Below are positions 36,119-44,150 of a stretch of 64,000 nucleotides of DNA, in pieces. The notes beneath the pieces are model-generated. The model was given only the letters and a program-made list of their open reading frames with translations. It searched no databases and was not told where the DNA came from. Position 1 is the stretch's first letter. Each line of letters opens with the position of its first letter. This stretch comes from Lutispora saccharofermentans (GTDB taxonomy: Bacteria > Bacillota > Clostridia > Lutisporales > Lutisporaceae). A program made the translations under genes and the position numbers. The stretch covers positions 1 to 64,000 of the forward strand of contig NZ_JAJEKE010000006.1 in NCBI RefSeq assembly GCF_024363565.1. The letters run 5' to 3'.

Positions 36119-36312
36119 TGTATATAAGTTGCAATAAAATTCTACATAGCTGTTATGCTGACTGATAACGATTGCGAAAGCTCCGGGACAAAGACTTTGT
36201 AAGCTTGCATAGGGTTGCGTCAAAACTAACAAACTCTAAGCCCCTTCACGATGCACTCTTATATCAGTCAGGATAACATTATTGCTGTAAAATCTTTTTA
36301 ACGTTATATATA
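36119..36312 (+). repeat. MITE-like repeat copy B (about 194 bp, full form)
   Basis: The right end is CGTTATATATA (36302-36312), with an imperfect left end TATATAAGTTG. Arms TTATGCTGACTGATAAC and TATCAGTCAGGATAAC are inverted with one mismatch. The centre has a hairpin ACAAAG-A-CTTTGT framed by AAGCT/AGCTT. The 335-bp gap from 36098 to 36432 otherwise shows only AT-rich sequence. Copy A at 27819-27903 equals this element with the segment between its two GATAAC repeats removed. A recombination or excision event is implied. Confidence 0.75.
36282..36310 (+). promoter_or_regulatory. Promoter-like pair in repeat copy B, facing the cyclophilin gene
   Basis: TTGCTG (36282-36287), 17 bases, TATATA (36305-36310). 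The layout is the same as in copy A. The cyclophilin start is about 120 bases downstream. Confidence 0.5.
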
Positions 36313-36432
36313 GCTTAAAAGTTACTATATTATTATAATATATTTTCCGGTTTATTGCCGCATAATATATTTTACATAGCCCTCCATTTATTATAGAATA
36401 GGTTTGATATACATATGAAAGGAAGATTTTGC

Positions 36433-36954
36433 ATGAACACTAATCCAATTGTAACAATCGAAATGGAAAATGGAAAAACTATAAAAATCGAGCTGTATCC
36501 GGATGTAGCTCCGAATACTGTAAAAAGCTTCATATCACTTGTGAACAGGGGCTTCTATGATGGGCTCATATTCCATAGGGTCATCCCCGGCTTTATGATT
36601 CAGGGCGGATGCCCTCAAGGATCAGGTACAGGCGGCCCCGGCTATTCTATAAAAGGAGAGTTTTCATCCAACGGATTCAAAAATGATTTAAAGCATGACA
36701 GGGGTGTCATCTCCATGGCCCGTTCCATGCATCCCGACTCGGCAGGCTCCCAATTCTTCATCATGGTAGAAGCAGCACCGCATTTAGATGGTGCTTATGC
36801 TGCATTCGGCAAAGTAACAGAAGGAATTGAGGCCGCAGATGAGATCGTAGATTCTCCGACAGATTTCAGAGATAGGCCTATGAATGACCAAAGGATGAAA
36901 AAGGTCACCGCAGAGACCTTCGGCGTCAGCTATGATGAGCCGGAAAAGCTGTAA
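36433..36954 (+). CDS. Peptidyl-prolyl cis-trans isomerase (cyclophilin type)
   Basis: A 173-residue cytoplasmic cyclophilin that speeds proline isomerisation. The signatures are NRGFYDGLIFHRVIPGFMIQ, GDGTGGPGY-like GTGGPGYSIKGE, GVISMARSMHPDSAGSQFFI and YAAFGKVTEG. Start is ATG 36433 after AAAGGAAG; the frame from 36415 has an ATG but poorer context. It has no signal peptide. A GC-rich hairpin (GGGCGC...GGCGCCC) immediately follows the stop. Confidence 0.95.
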   Translation: MNTNPIVTIEMENGKTIKIELYPDVAPNTVKSFISLVNRGFYDGLIFHRVIPGFMIQGGCPQGSGTGGPGYSIKGEFSSNGFKNDLKHDRGVISMARSMHPDSAGSQFFIMVEAAPHLDGAYAAFGKVTEGIEAADEIVDSPTDFRDRPMNDQRMKKVTAETFGVSYDEPEKL

Positions 36955-36975
36955 GGGTGGGCGCTGAGGCGCCCC

Positions 36976-37992
36976 CTACAACAGCGCTATCTTATGCGCT
37001 TCGCAGATGCTTATCATTTCCTGGGGCCATATGGAAGCCTGTATCTCCCCTATATGCGCCTTTCTGAGGAAAAACATGCATATCCTTGACTGGCCTATGC
37101 CTCCTCCAATGGTCAAGGGAAGCTTATCCTCCATCAGCATTTGATGATACTCAAGCTTAAGCCGGTCTTCGCAATCGGACAATTTGAGCTGTCTGAGCAA
37201 AGCATCCTTGTCCACCCTGATTCCCATAGAAGATAATTCCAATGCCATATCCAAAACAGGATACCAGAAAAGTATGTCTCCGTTCAGCATCCAATCATCA
37301 TAATCGGGAGATCTTCCGTCATGTCTTTTACCGGATTTCAGCTTACCGCCAATACCTGTAATAAATACCGCACCTTTTTCTTTTGCAATGGCATTCTCTC
37401 TCTCCTTGGGGCTTTTATCCGGGTACATATCCTCAAGCTCCTGAGAAGTTATAAAAGTTATTTCATCCGGAAGTATTTCTTCATAGTCTTTGTAAATGCC
37501 TTGCATACATCTCTCCGTATTCTTAAAGGCCTTGTAAATCTTTCTTACACAGTCTTTGAGAAAATCAATGTTTCTGTCTTCCTTCATTATTATCTTTTCC
37601 CAATCCCATTGGTCCACATAGATGGAATGAATATTGTCAAGATCTTCATCCCTTCTAATTGCATTCATATCCGTGTATAAACCCTCATAAGGCTTGAAGC
37701 CGTATTTGTAAAGCGCCATTCTCTTCCACTTGGCCAGAGATTGCACTATTTCTATCCTCTTCCCCTCTATGGATTTGACATCAAAAGACACAGGCCTTTC
37801 CACGCCGTTTAAGTAGTCATTCAGCCCTGTATCTGTAGTAACAAACAAAGGCGCCGAGACCCTTGTAAGATTCAGCTGCTCCGACAGGCTTTTTTCAAAA
37901 TAATCCTTAATCCTCTTGATAGCTATTTGTGTCTCCAGAACATCATGCATAGACCTATAACCCTTAGGTCTTATAAAAGTAACCTTTCCCAT
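36976..37992 (-). CDS. asnA: Aspartate-ammonia ligase (asparagine synthetase A)
   Basis: Makes asparagine from aspartate, ammonia and ATP. The 338-residue protein matches the AsnA family: [59 protein letters not shown] and [21 protein letters not shown]. Start is ATG 37992 with GGAGGG seven bases upstream; a TTG at 38007 precedes it in frame. The gene is preceded by a T-box leader, so its expression answers to uncharged tRNA-Asn. Confidence 0.96.
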   Translation of the reverse strand: MGKVTFIRPKGYRSMHDVLETQIAIKRIKDYFEKSLSEQLNLTRVSAPLFVTTDTGLNDYLNGVERPVSFDVKSIEGKRIEIVQSLAKWKRMALYKYGFKPYEGLYTDMNAIRRDEDLDNIHSIYVDQWDWEKIIMKEDRNIDFLKDCVRKIYKAFKNTERCMQGIYKDYEEILPDEITFITSQELEDMYPDKSPKERENAIAKEKGAVFITGIGGKLKSGKRHDGRSPDYDDWMLNGDILFWYPVLDMALELSSMGIRVDKDALLRQLKLSDCEDRLKLEYHQMLMEDKLPLTIGGGIGQSRICMFFLRKAHIGEIQASIWPQEMISICEAHKIALL

Positions 37993-38021
37993 TTTTTTGC
38001 CCTCCAATATTGAAAAATTAA

Positions 38022-38310
38022 ATAAAAAAACCCTTCATCCCTGAAATAAAGGGACGAAAGGCATTGCTTCCGCGGTACCACCCTGATTAACACATGGTTC
38101 ACTCTGCCGATACGGAATAACCTGTATTCGATATCGCCCAGGTATAACGTCCTGGCTGCGTCTAAGTCTACTATCCTAAGATTTCGGTTAGAAATTCCGG
38201 GATGTTCTTCAAATGGGTTATCGTATCGGCCTCTCACCATCGCCGACTCGCTATGACTACCTTCCCAAATTACTCTTCCCATCATAATCTTTATACTGCT
38301 ATGCATTTTT
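38022..38310 (-). promoter_or_regulatory. T-box leader of asnA
   Basis: The minus strand has GGTGGTACCGCGG (38070-38082), followed by a terminator with arms CGTCCCT and AGGGATG and a run of seven T. Stem I features lie upstream (GGGAAGAG, GGTGAGAGGCC). AAC, an asparagine codon, occurs in the TTCTAACCGAAATC segment and is a candidate specifier; I cannot place the loop with certainty. Confidence 0.93.
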
Positions 38311-38315
38311 ATACA

Positions 38316-38344
38316 GTATAATCTAATTTAAATTTGGTGTCAAT
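38316..38344 (-). promoter_or_regulatory. Promoter of the asnA leader
   Basis: Minus strand TTGACA (38339-38344), 17 bases, TATACT (38316-38321), a near-consensus sigma-A promoter just before the T-box. Confidence 0.85.
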
Positions 38345-38368
38345 ATTTTTTTAATAAACGGTGAATAT

Positions 38369-38397
38369 TGTTTTGAATTTTCATTCATGTTATACTT
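38369..38397 (+). promoter_or_regulatory. Promoter of the zinc-ribbon gene
   Basis: TTGTTT (38369-38374), 17 bases, TATACT (38392-38397), 45 bases before the start codon. Confidence 0.55.
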
Positions 38398-38442
38398 TAT
38401 ACAGCAATATTGACCTACAAATATTGTATTGGAGGGTGTTAT

Positions 38443-39150
38443 ATGAATTTAATTGAGTTCTTAAAGAGGCAAAATATTATCCCTGAAAAGAAATCCGAGA
38501 AATTCATTAAGATACTAGAACAATATTCCGAAAACGATGTGCTATACCCTGATGTGGTCAAGGAGCTTGACCTTACAGTCACTGAACACGAAAGACTGTT
38601 TAATGAATTGGAAAAAAGAGATTATATATCTGCAATATATATAATACAATGCCCATACTGTAATGAATTGGGCAACACATATGTAGATGAAAATGATATA
38701 CCTTTTATGGACCATTGCAGATTCTGTGAAGCTGAGTTCAACCATCAGGAAAATCATATGCAGGCATACAGGCTGTATTTCAACTATGATGAGGAAGTCG
38801 ATGTTATCGAGGAATTAAACGATAAAATTGCAGCAAATCAAGACAGGATCATGGAAATAACAGATGAAATCCGCTCTCTGGAGAATGCCCGCAAAACTCT
38901 CCAGCTTGAAAATATTAATTTCATAACGACAAAAAATGAATTGATAAAGAATAAAAATGAGAGCAAAGCATACTCTAAAATGGTCGCAAGGGGCTCCAAT
39001 GTAAAATTTCTCGGAAAGTATCTTGATAATAAAAAACTGAATTTGAAATGCTTCCGCTGCGGAGATGATATGGAATTTTTCGATGTAAACGGCAAAATAA
39101 TGGGCGCTTGCCCTGGATGCGACAACGAGGTCGAAATGGAATTCCACTAG
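38443..39150 (+). CDS. Zinc-ribbon protein with coiled coil, function unknown
   Basis: A 235-residue protein not recognised as a named family. Residues 1-60 look like a small helical domain (LIEFLKRQNIIPEKKSEKF). A first zinc ribbon is CPYCNELGNTY...HCRFC, a coiled coil of about 60 residues follows (residues 125-170), and a second zinc ribbon closes the protein, CFRCGDD...ACPGC. Start ATG 38443 has GGAGGG six bases upstream. Perhaps a nucleic-acid or adaptor protein; no function is claimed. Confidence 0.75.
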   Translation: MNLIEFLKRQNIIPEKKSEKFIKILEQYSENDVLYPDVVKELDLTVTEHERLFNELEKRDYISAIYIIQCPYCNELGNTYVDENDIPFMDHCRFCEAEFNHQENHMQAYRLYFNYDEEVDVIEELNDKIAANQDRIMEITDEIRSLENARKTLQLENINFITTKNELIKNKNESKAYSKMVARGSNVKFLGKYLDNKKLNLKCFRCGDDMEFFDVNGKIMGACPGCDNEVEMEFH

Positions 39151-39173
39151 ATGATGATATATTTGATATGAAA

Positions 39174-39196
39174 TAAGCTGCCCGGTGGGCAGCTTA
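39174..39196. terminator. Bidirectional terminator between the zinc-ribbon and DUF1540 genes
   Basis: A ten-pair stem TAAGCTGCCC / GGGCAGCTTA with a three-base loop lies between two converging genes. T runs on both sides are short. Confidence 0.7.
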
Positions 39197-39211
39197 TTGA
39201 TTTCCGATTAT

Positions 39212-39385
39212 TTATTTAGGAGCAAAGGTTGCACAATCTGTTTCTTCAGTGTTCTTAGCATTTCTTGGCTGAATTTCAATGCTTGAAGCTGTGCAGTGAT
39301 CATCTGAAGCATGATAGTGGCATGTATCGACTACACATTTTACTCCGGGAAGATGACTATCTGTATGACCTACTCTACCTTGCAT
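39212..39385 (-). CDS. Small Cys-rich DUF1540 protein
   Basis: A 57-residue protein with the DUF1540 pattern: VKCVVDTCHYHASDDHCTAS and then TEETDCATF, with four conserved Cys. Such small proteins may bind metal. Start is ATG 39385 with GGAGG ten bases upstream; in-frame ATGs up to 39415 have weaker context. The function is unknown. Confidence 0.85.
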   Translation of the reverse strand: MQGRVGHTDSHLPGVKCVVDTCHYHASDDHCTASSIEIQPRNAKNTEETDCATFAPK

Positions 39386-39453
39386 TTTTATATCTACCTC
39401 CATTAATATTTTCAATATTATTATCTAATTCTGCAATCGATGTTATGCTGAGA

Positions 39454-40143
39454 TTATATTCCAATTATCTTGATCGCCTGGGATATCGTTATCTCGTTCT
39501 CCTTCACAATGGAATCATATGCCAAGACCTTCACGCCTTTATCCGAGCAGCGTTTAAGCTCCTCTGAGAAATCAGGGTCCATGACAAAGTTTGGAGAAAA
39601 AGCTTCCACACCTTTCATCTGAATCAAAAAAATCACATAACCTTCATAACCCTGGGAAACAGCATGGCTCATCTCAGCCAAATGTTTCCTCCCCCGCTCG
39701 GTAGGAGCATCTGGAAACATTGCCAACCCGCCATCTTCAAGGGTCACGCCCTTGACCTCAATAAAGCCCCTGCTGTCTTCCTTTTCAAAGTACATATCGA
39801 ACCTTGAATTACCATAAGTCACTTCTCTCTTCAAGTATTTTACACCAGAAATCAATGGAATCTTGCCTTGTTTCACACCCTCAAATACGACGGCATTGGG
39901 TATTTGAGAATCGATATTTATGAGCGTATCCCCCTTGTAGGCTGCTATCAGAGAGTAAGCAGTCTTTCGGTTGGGATTCTTTGATGCTTCCAATATCACC
40001 TTTGTCCCTTCCATCAGGATTTCTTTGCATCTTCCCGTGTTTCTTACATGTACTATTTCTTCTTTTCCGTCAAGCAAGACATGGGCGATAAATCTATTTG
40101 GCCTTTTTATAAACAGAGCTTCTTTCGTATCTTTATATTGCAT
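39454..40143 (-). CDS. sfsA: SfsA DNA/RNA nuclease family protein
   Basis: The family was first named sugar fermentation stimulation protein; it has a PD-(D/E)xK-like fold. The 229-residue protein has KRPNRFIAHVLLDG, HVRNTGRCKEILMEGTKVIL, SRFDMYFEKEDSRGFIEVKG (putative active site) and VIFLIQMKGVEAFSPN. Start is ATG 40143 with GAGG six bases upstream. It is downstream of the peroxiredoxin. Confidence 0.94.
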   Translation of the reverse strand: MQYKDTKEALFIKRPNRFIAHVLLDGKEEIVHVRNTGRCKEILMEGTKVILEASKNPNRKTAYSLIAAYKGDTLINIDSQIPNAVVFEGVKQGKIPLISGVKYLKREVTYGNSRFDMYFEKEDSRGFIEVKGVTLEDGGLAMFPDAPTERGRKHLAEMSHAVSQGYEGYVIFLIQMKGVEAFSPNFVMDPDFSEELKRCSDKGVKVLAYDSIVKENEITISQAIKIIGI

Positions 40144-40209
40144 GTTAAACCTCTTCAAATACATCAAAATATTAATCGTTTGCTGCAATCAATCTAAAAT
40201 ATCAAAAGC

Positions 40210-40707
40210 TTAAAGCGTCGGCTTCCCTGCCTCCCAGTTTACGGGGCACGGCTTCTGAGTTTGATGCGCAGCAAGAACCCTAAGTATCTCATTAACGTTT
40301 CTTCCTATGGACAAATCATGAACCGAGGCATACCTTATCACTCCGTCAGGGTCTATTATGAATGTGCCTCTATAGGCTATGCCTGTTTCCTCATCCAGGA
40401 CATCATAGCTCCTTGACAAACTTTTTGTGTAATCCGATAAAATCGGGTAATCTACTTCTCCTATGGATTCCAACCATGCTTTGTGGCTATATACACTGTC
40501 AGGGTTTGCTCCTATGACTTGAGCATTGAACTTTTCAAAATCCTTTAACCTACGGTTAAACTCCGGCACCTCGCTTCCTCAAATAGGAGTGAAGTCAAGG
40601 GGATAGAAAAATAATACGACCCACTTTCCTGCATAATCTTTCATTGAGACTTTGCCTTTTGTGCTGTCCAAAGTAAAATCAGGCGCTTTTGTTCCTATTT
40701 TTATCAA
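40210..40707 (-). CDS. prxU: Selenocysteine-containing peroxiredoxin (in-frame TGA read as Sec43)
   Basis: Reduces peroxides. Upstream of the 120-residue frame starting MPEFNRR, the sequence continues in frame through TGA 40579-40581 as [15 protein letters not shown] and then [22 protein letters not shown]. The U sits exactly where AhpC/Prx enzymes have the peroxidatic Cys (FYPLDFTFVC). The resolving Cys is in [10 protein letters not shown] at the C-terminus. The total is 165 residues, as in 2-Cys Prx. Start is TTG 40707, with GAGGAGG seven bases upstream. Selenocysteine peroxiredoxins (PrxU) are known in clostridia. The alternative is a broken gene, which I consider unlikely given the intact coding sequence on both sides. 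Confidence 0.93.
40544..40560 (-). promoter_or_regulatory. Candidate SECIS hairpin of the selenoprotein peroxiredoxin gene
   Basis: Minus strand TTTAACC-GTA-GGTTAAA forms a seven-pair hairpin whose loop holds GU and begins 25 bases after the TGA. Bacterial SECIS elements place the loop about 16-37 bases after UGA, so distance and loop both fit. Confidence 0.7.
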
Positions 40708-40902
40708 GTTCATTCCTCCTCGGTTAATTAATCATATATGGTTAATATTCTATCCCATCATGCCAAAATTATTAAGCGTCAAGCTTGCCGTTAATTTATA
40801 TTATAACTTAAAAGATAAATTTTGGAGCCTTCCATACCTTCATATTTTCTTCATAATATTTATATATAATGAATTCAGTAAAAAATTAGAGGAGGTTTTT
40901 AA

Positions 40903-41208
40903 ATGAAAAGGACACTGCTTATAATAACCATTGTTTCCATCTTGGCTATAGCTTTGTCATCAATAGTTCTTGCTGCCGAAGATAAAACACCGCAATGGTT
41001 CAAGGATATGATGGATTGGAGAGCCGATCAGATAGACCAGGCCCAAAAGGATGGTGCCATATCTCAAAAGGAAGCTGAAGGTTATAAACAGGGCCTTGAG
41101 CAGATGAAAAAATGGCATGAAGAAAACGGATTCGGATATGGAATGATGGGAAGAGGCGGATGCCATGGCTCTGGCATGCCTTATTGGAACAGCCCTTCAA
41201 ATAATTAA
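40903..41208 (+). CDS. Exported DUF2680-type protein
   Basis: A 101-residue secreted protein with an N-terminal signal (MKRTLLIITIVSILAIALSS, cleavage near VLA-AED). The mature part has WFKDMMDWRADQIDQAQKDG, typical of DUF2680, and a Gly-, Met- and His-rich tail (YGMMGRGGCHGSGMP). The function is unknown; the tail may bind metal. A GGAGG site lies before the ATG. Confidence 0.82.
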   Translation: MKRTLLIITIVSILAIALSSIVLAAEDKTPQWFKDMMDWRADQIDQAQKDGAISQKEAEGYKQGLEQMKKWHEENGFGYGMMGRGGCHGSGMPYWNSPSNN

Positions 41209-41219
41209 AGCCGAAAGCT

Positions 41220-41254
41220 AATAAGCTGTATGGGGACTTCCCATACAGCTTATT
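41220..41254. terminator. Bidirectional terminator, DUF2680 / desulfurase
   Basis: A perfect 15-pair stem AATAAGCTGTATGGG with its complement and a GACTT loop lies between two converging genes; both sides carry TTATT-like ends. Confidence 0.9.
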
Positions 41255-41262
41255 ATAACGGA

Positions 41263-42417
41263 TTATATGCTATTTAATATTTTATTTAATGCATCCAGAG
41301 CATAAATTATTTCTTTCTCCGTATTGAAGTGGCTGAAAGAAAAACGGACAGTTCCCTGGGGGAAGGTATCCAGAGTCTTATGAGCCGAAGGTGCACAATG
41401 AAGCCCGCATCGGGTCATTATGCCAAAGTCCTTATCCAGCAAATAGGATACCTCTGCATTATCCTTTCCTTCGCAATCTATTGATACGACAGCTGTTCTG
41501 CCTTCAATTCCGTCTAATCCTGCAAGCCTTACCCCTTCTAAAGCTTTAATGCCGTTAATGAATAAACCAGTAAGCTCCATTTCTGCCTTCCTGATATTCT
41601 CTATACCTTCTTTTTCAATGTATTTCAAAGCCTCGTTCAATCCGAAAATACCAGGTATATTTATAGTACCGCATTCAAATTTATCCGGCATGAAGGGCGG
41701 AATTTCTTCAGAGTCCGACATGCTTCCGGTCCCTCCCGATATCAAGGGTTCCATTAGGTCCGCCATTTCATCGGTGATGATAAAGCCGCCTATGCCCTGA
41801 GGCCCTAGAAGTCCCTTATGGCCAGTAAAAGCCAGGGCATCAATATTCATTTTCTTCATATCTATTTCAACTGCCCCTGCGGTTTGTGCAGAATCCACAA
41901 TAAATTTGATGCTGTTTTGCCTGCACAGCTCTCCCACTTCAGATATGGGCATGATCGTACCGCACACATTTGAAGCATGAGTCATTATCACTGCCTTTGT
42001 ATTATCCTTTATGCATTCCAGTATATCATTGGGGTTCAATTTCCCCTGAATGTCACATTTAACCTTCGTATATTCTACACCCTTTTTATGCAGCTGCATC
42101 ACAGGCCTCATGACTGCATTGTGCTCCATAGAAGTAACAATACAATGGTCTCCGGGCTTCAGAAGGCCTTTAATTATGAAATTTAAGCTTTGAGTTATAT
42201 TCTGAGTAAATATTACATTTTTACTGTTTGAATAACCAAAAAGACTGCATAGCCTTTCCCTTGCATCCAAGACTACTTCGGCTGTCGAGTAGGCACTTTT
42301 ATAGCCGCCTCTGTTTATATTGCTGCCTATATTTTCTATGTAATTTATCATAGCATGAGCTACACCTGGCGCCTTAGGATATGATGTAGCTCCATTATCC
42401 AAATATACTCGCTCCAC
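41263..42417 (-). CDS. Class V aminotransferase: cysteine desulfurase or selenocysteine lyase family
   Basis: A 384-residue PLP enzyme of the NifS/CsdB type. Features are YLDNGATSYPKAPGVAHAM (N-terminus), VIFTQNITQSLNFIIKGL, SMEHNAVMRPV, DSAQTAGAVEID (PLP Asp), FTGHKGLLGPQGIGGF (PLP Lys) and the C-terminal active region RCGLHCAPSAHKTL with the Cys. This subgroup is found next to YedE selenium transporters and is thought to release selenium or sulfur for selenophosphate. The neighbouring genes support selenium use. No assay exists here. Confidence 0.87.
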   Translation of the reverse strand: MERVYLDNGATSYPKAPGVAHAMINYIENIGSNINRGGYKSAYSTAEVVLDARERLCSLFGYSNSKNVIFTQNITQSLNFIIKGLLKPGDHCIVTSMEHNAVMRPVMQLHKKGVEYTKVKCDIQGKLNPNDILECIKDNTKAVIMTHASNVCGTIMPISEVGELCRQNSIKFIVDSAQTAGAVEIDMKKMNIDALAFTGHKGLLGPQGIGGFIITDEMADLMEPLISGGTGSMSDSEEIPPFMPDKFECGTINIPGIFGLNEALKYIEKEGIENIRKAEMELTGLFINGIKALEGVRLAGLDGIEGRTAVVSIDCEGKDNAEVSYLLDKDFGIMTRCGLHCAPSAHKTLDTFPQGTVRFSFSHFNTEKEIIYALDALNKILNSI

Positions 42418-42584
42418 GCAGATCCCTCCTATATTTTATATTACTACAAATCCATCCTATTATCTACAAAATCATGCATTGATAGTTTCTATAGTCCCAT
42501 ATCGGATTATAGATATATTGAATGACAATTATTTAACGATTTGTAATATACTTAATTTGCAATACTTTATAGGAGGTATGAAAA

Positions 42585-43670
42585 TTGAAAGAAAATAAAG
42601 GAATTATTTTTACCGGGGCCGTAGTCGGTATTATAGCTGTGTTATTAGTCAAGTTGGGCAACCCCGGCAACATGGGTTTTTGCATAGCTTGCTTTATCAG
42701 GGACATTGCAGGCGCCTTAGGACTTCACAGAGCAGAAGTGGTGCAATATGTACGTCCTGAGATAATAGGCCTTGTCATCGGCGCTTTTTTAATGGCCATT
42801 GCCGGCAAAGAGTTCAGTGTGCGCGGCGGATCTGCACCCTTCTCCAGATTTATATTGGGCTTCATAGTGATGGTCGGTGCTTTAATGTTCTTAGGCTGTC
42901 CCTTAAGAATGATACTGAGACTTGCAGGCGGCGATCTAAATGCTATAGTAGGACTGGCAGGCTTCACAGCCGGGATATTCCTTGGCATAGTTTTTCTTAA
43001 CAAGGGCTTTAGCTTGAAAAGAACATATAGTCTCCCAACCTTTGAGGGATTACTTTTCCCCGGTGTTATAGCCGCATTATTCGTTATATTGCTTGCTGTT
43101 CCGTCCCTTCTCATCTTCAGCGAAAAAGGACCGGGAGCGGCTCATGCACCTATCATAGCAGCTTTGGCTGCCGGACTTATAGTAGGAGCATTGGCTCAGA
43201 AAACCAGATTATGCACGGTAGGCGGCATAAGAGACCTGATATTATTTAAGGACTGGCATCTTATTTCCGGCTTCATCGCCATATTAGCTGCAGCATTAAT
43301 TGGCAGCATAATCCTGGGACAATTCAAGCTTGGCTTTGCAGCTCAACCTATAGCCCATACGGATGGATTATGGAATTTCCTTGGCATGGCTTTAGCCGGC
43401 TTTGGCTCAGTCTTGCTGGGAGGATGCCCGTTAAGACAGCTGATACTGGCCTCCGAAGGTAATATAGATTCAGTGATAACTATAATGGGGCTTACCTTTG
43501 GTGCCGCCTTTGCTCATAATTTCAAGCTGGCCTCATCTGCCAATGGCCCTACACCAAATGGACAAATAGCGGTAGTTCTTGGTTTTATTGTGGTATTCGC
43601 TATTGCGTATTTCAATATTGAGAAGTCTGCTGACTTAAAAATGAAGGAGGATGTGCAAATTGAAGCATAG
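42585..43670 (+). CDS. yedE: YedE-type putative selenium transporter
   Basis: A 361-residue membrane protein with roughly nine to eleven hydrophobic segments. Family features are the duplicated YeeE/YedE repeat with conserved Cys: NMGFCIACFIRDIAGALGLH near residue 30, LFLGCPLRMILRLAGGDLNA near 105, and LGGCPLRQLILASEGNID near 290. YedE is linked by gene context to selenoprotein use and to the TusA-like partner that follows. The start is TTG 42585 after GGAGG. Confidence 0.9.
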   Translation: MKENKGIIFTGAVVGIIAVLLVKLGNPGNMGFCIACFIRDIAGALGLHRAEVVQYVRPEIIGLVIGAFLMAIAGKEFSVRGGSAPFSRFILGFIVMVGALMFLGCPLRMILRLAGGDLNAIVGLAGFTAGIFLGIVFLNKGFSLKRTYSLPTFEGLLFPGVIAALFVILLAVPSLLIFSEKGPGAAHAPIIAALAAGLIVGALAQKTRLCTVGGIRDLILFKDWHLISGFIAILAAALIGSIILGQFKLGFAAQPIAHTDGLWNFLGMALAGFGSVLLGGCPLRQLILASEGNIDSVITIMGLTFGAAFAHNFKLASSANGPTPNGQIAVVLGFIVVFAIAYFNIEKSADLKMKEDVQIEA

Positions 43671-43872
43671 TACAATAGATGCAAGAGGAAGATCTTGTCC
43701 AGAACCTGTTCTAATGACAAAAAAAGCACTTTTAAAAAGTCCCGAAGGTCTGGAAGTGCTGGTTGACAATACGACAGCAAAAGAAAATATAAGCCGCTTT
43801 GCTGGAAACTCCGGATATAAAGTGGAGGTTGCACAAAAGGGCAGCGATTATATCCTCATCCTGACCAAGTAG
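43660..43872 (+). CDS. TusA/SirA-like sulfur- or selenium-carrier protein (YedF N-terminal type)
   Basis: A 70-residue carrier with the TusA signature DARGRSCPEPVLMTKKALL holding the active Cys. The start is TTG 43660 with GGAGG nine bases before; the frame has an ATG at 43651 that abuts the site. It overlaps the yedE stop by 11 bases, so the two are coupled. In YedF this domain is fused to a DUF3343; here the two are separate genes. Confidence 0.88.
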   Translation: MKHSTIDARGRSCPEPVLMTKKALLKSPEGLEVLVDNTTAKENISRFAGNSGYKVEVAQKGSDYILILTK

Positions 43873-43879
43873 GACCACC

Positions 43880-44116
43880 ATGGAGTATATCGTGACTTTT
43901 TTTACACATTTCGGCGCAATAAAATACAGCAGATTTTTATCAGGGAAGGGCATACCTTCAGAAACCATGCCGGTTCCAAGAAAGCTCAGCTCCAGCTGCG
44001 GTGTATGTGTTAAATTCAGAGCCTCCGAAGAGATTTCGTCAATGGTCAGCGATGATATTGAGAGAATATTTTTGCTGGAAGGCTCTGAAGCTAAACTTAT
44101 ATATGACAATAAATAG
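43880..44116 (+). CDS. DUF3343 protein (YedF C-terminal type)
   Basis: A 78-residue protein with FTHFGAIKYSRFLSGKGIPS, MPVPRKLSSSCGVCVKFRAS and ERIFLLEG, matching DUF3343. It contains a CGVC motif that may carry sulfur or selenium. It follows the TusA-like gene by seven bases in the same operon. A function in selenium delivery is inferred from context. Confidence 0.87.
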   Translation: MEYIVTFFTHFGAIKYSRFLSGKGIPSETMPVPRKLSSSCGVCVKFRASEEISSMVSDDIERIFLLEGSEAKLIYDNK

Positions 44117-44144
44117 GGGTAAAGAGCAACTTTGCTCTTTACCC
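44117..44144. terminator. Bidirectional terminator between DUF3343 and DUF1858 genes
   Basis: A stem GGGTAAAGAGCA / TGCTCTTTACCC with a short loop separates two converging genes. It has an ATTT side on the right. Confidence 0.88.
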
Positions 44145-44150
44145 ATTTAA

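Noticed and set aside
37971-38306. An open frame of 111 codons on the minus strand upstream of asnA
   Set aside because: It runs through the T-box leader (promoter, Stem I, GGTGGTACCGCGG, terminator), so it is not coding.
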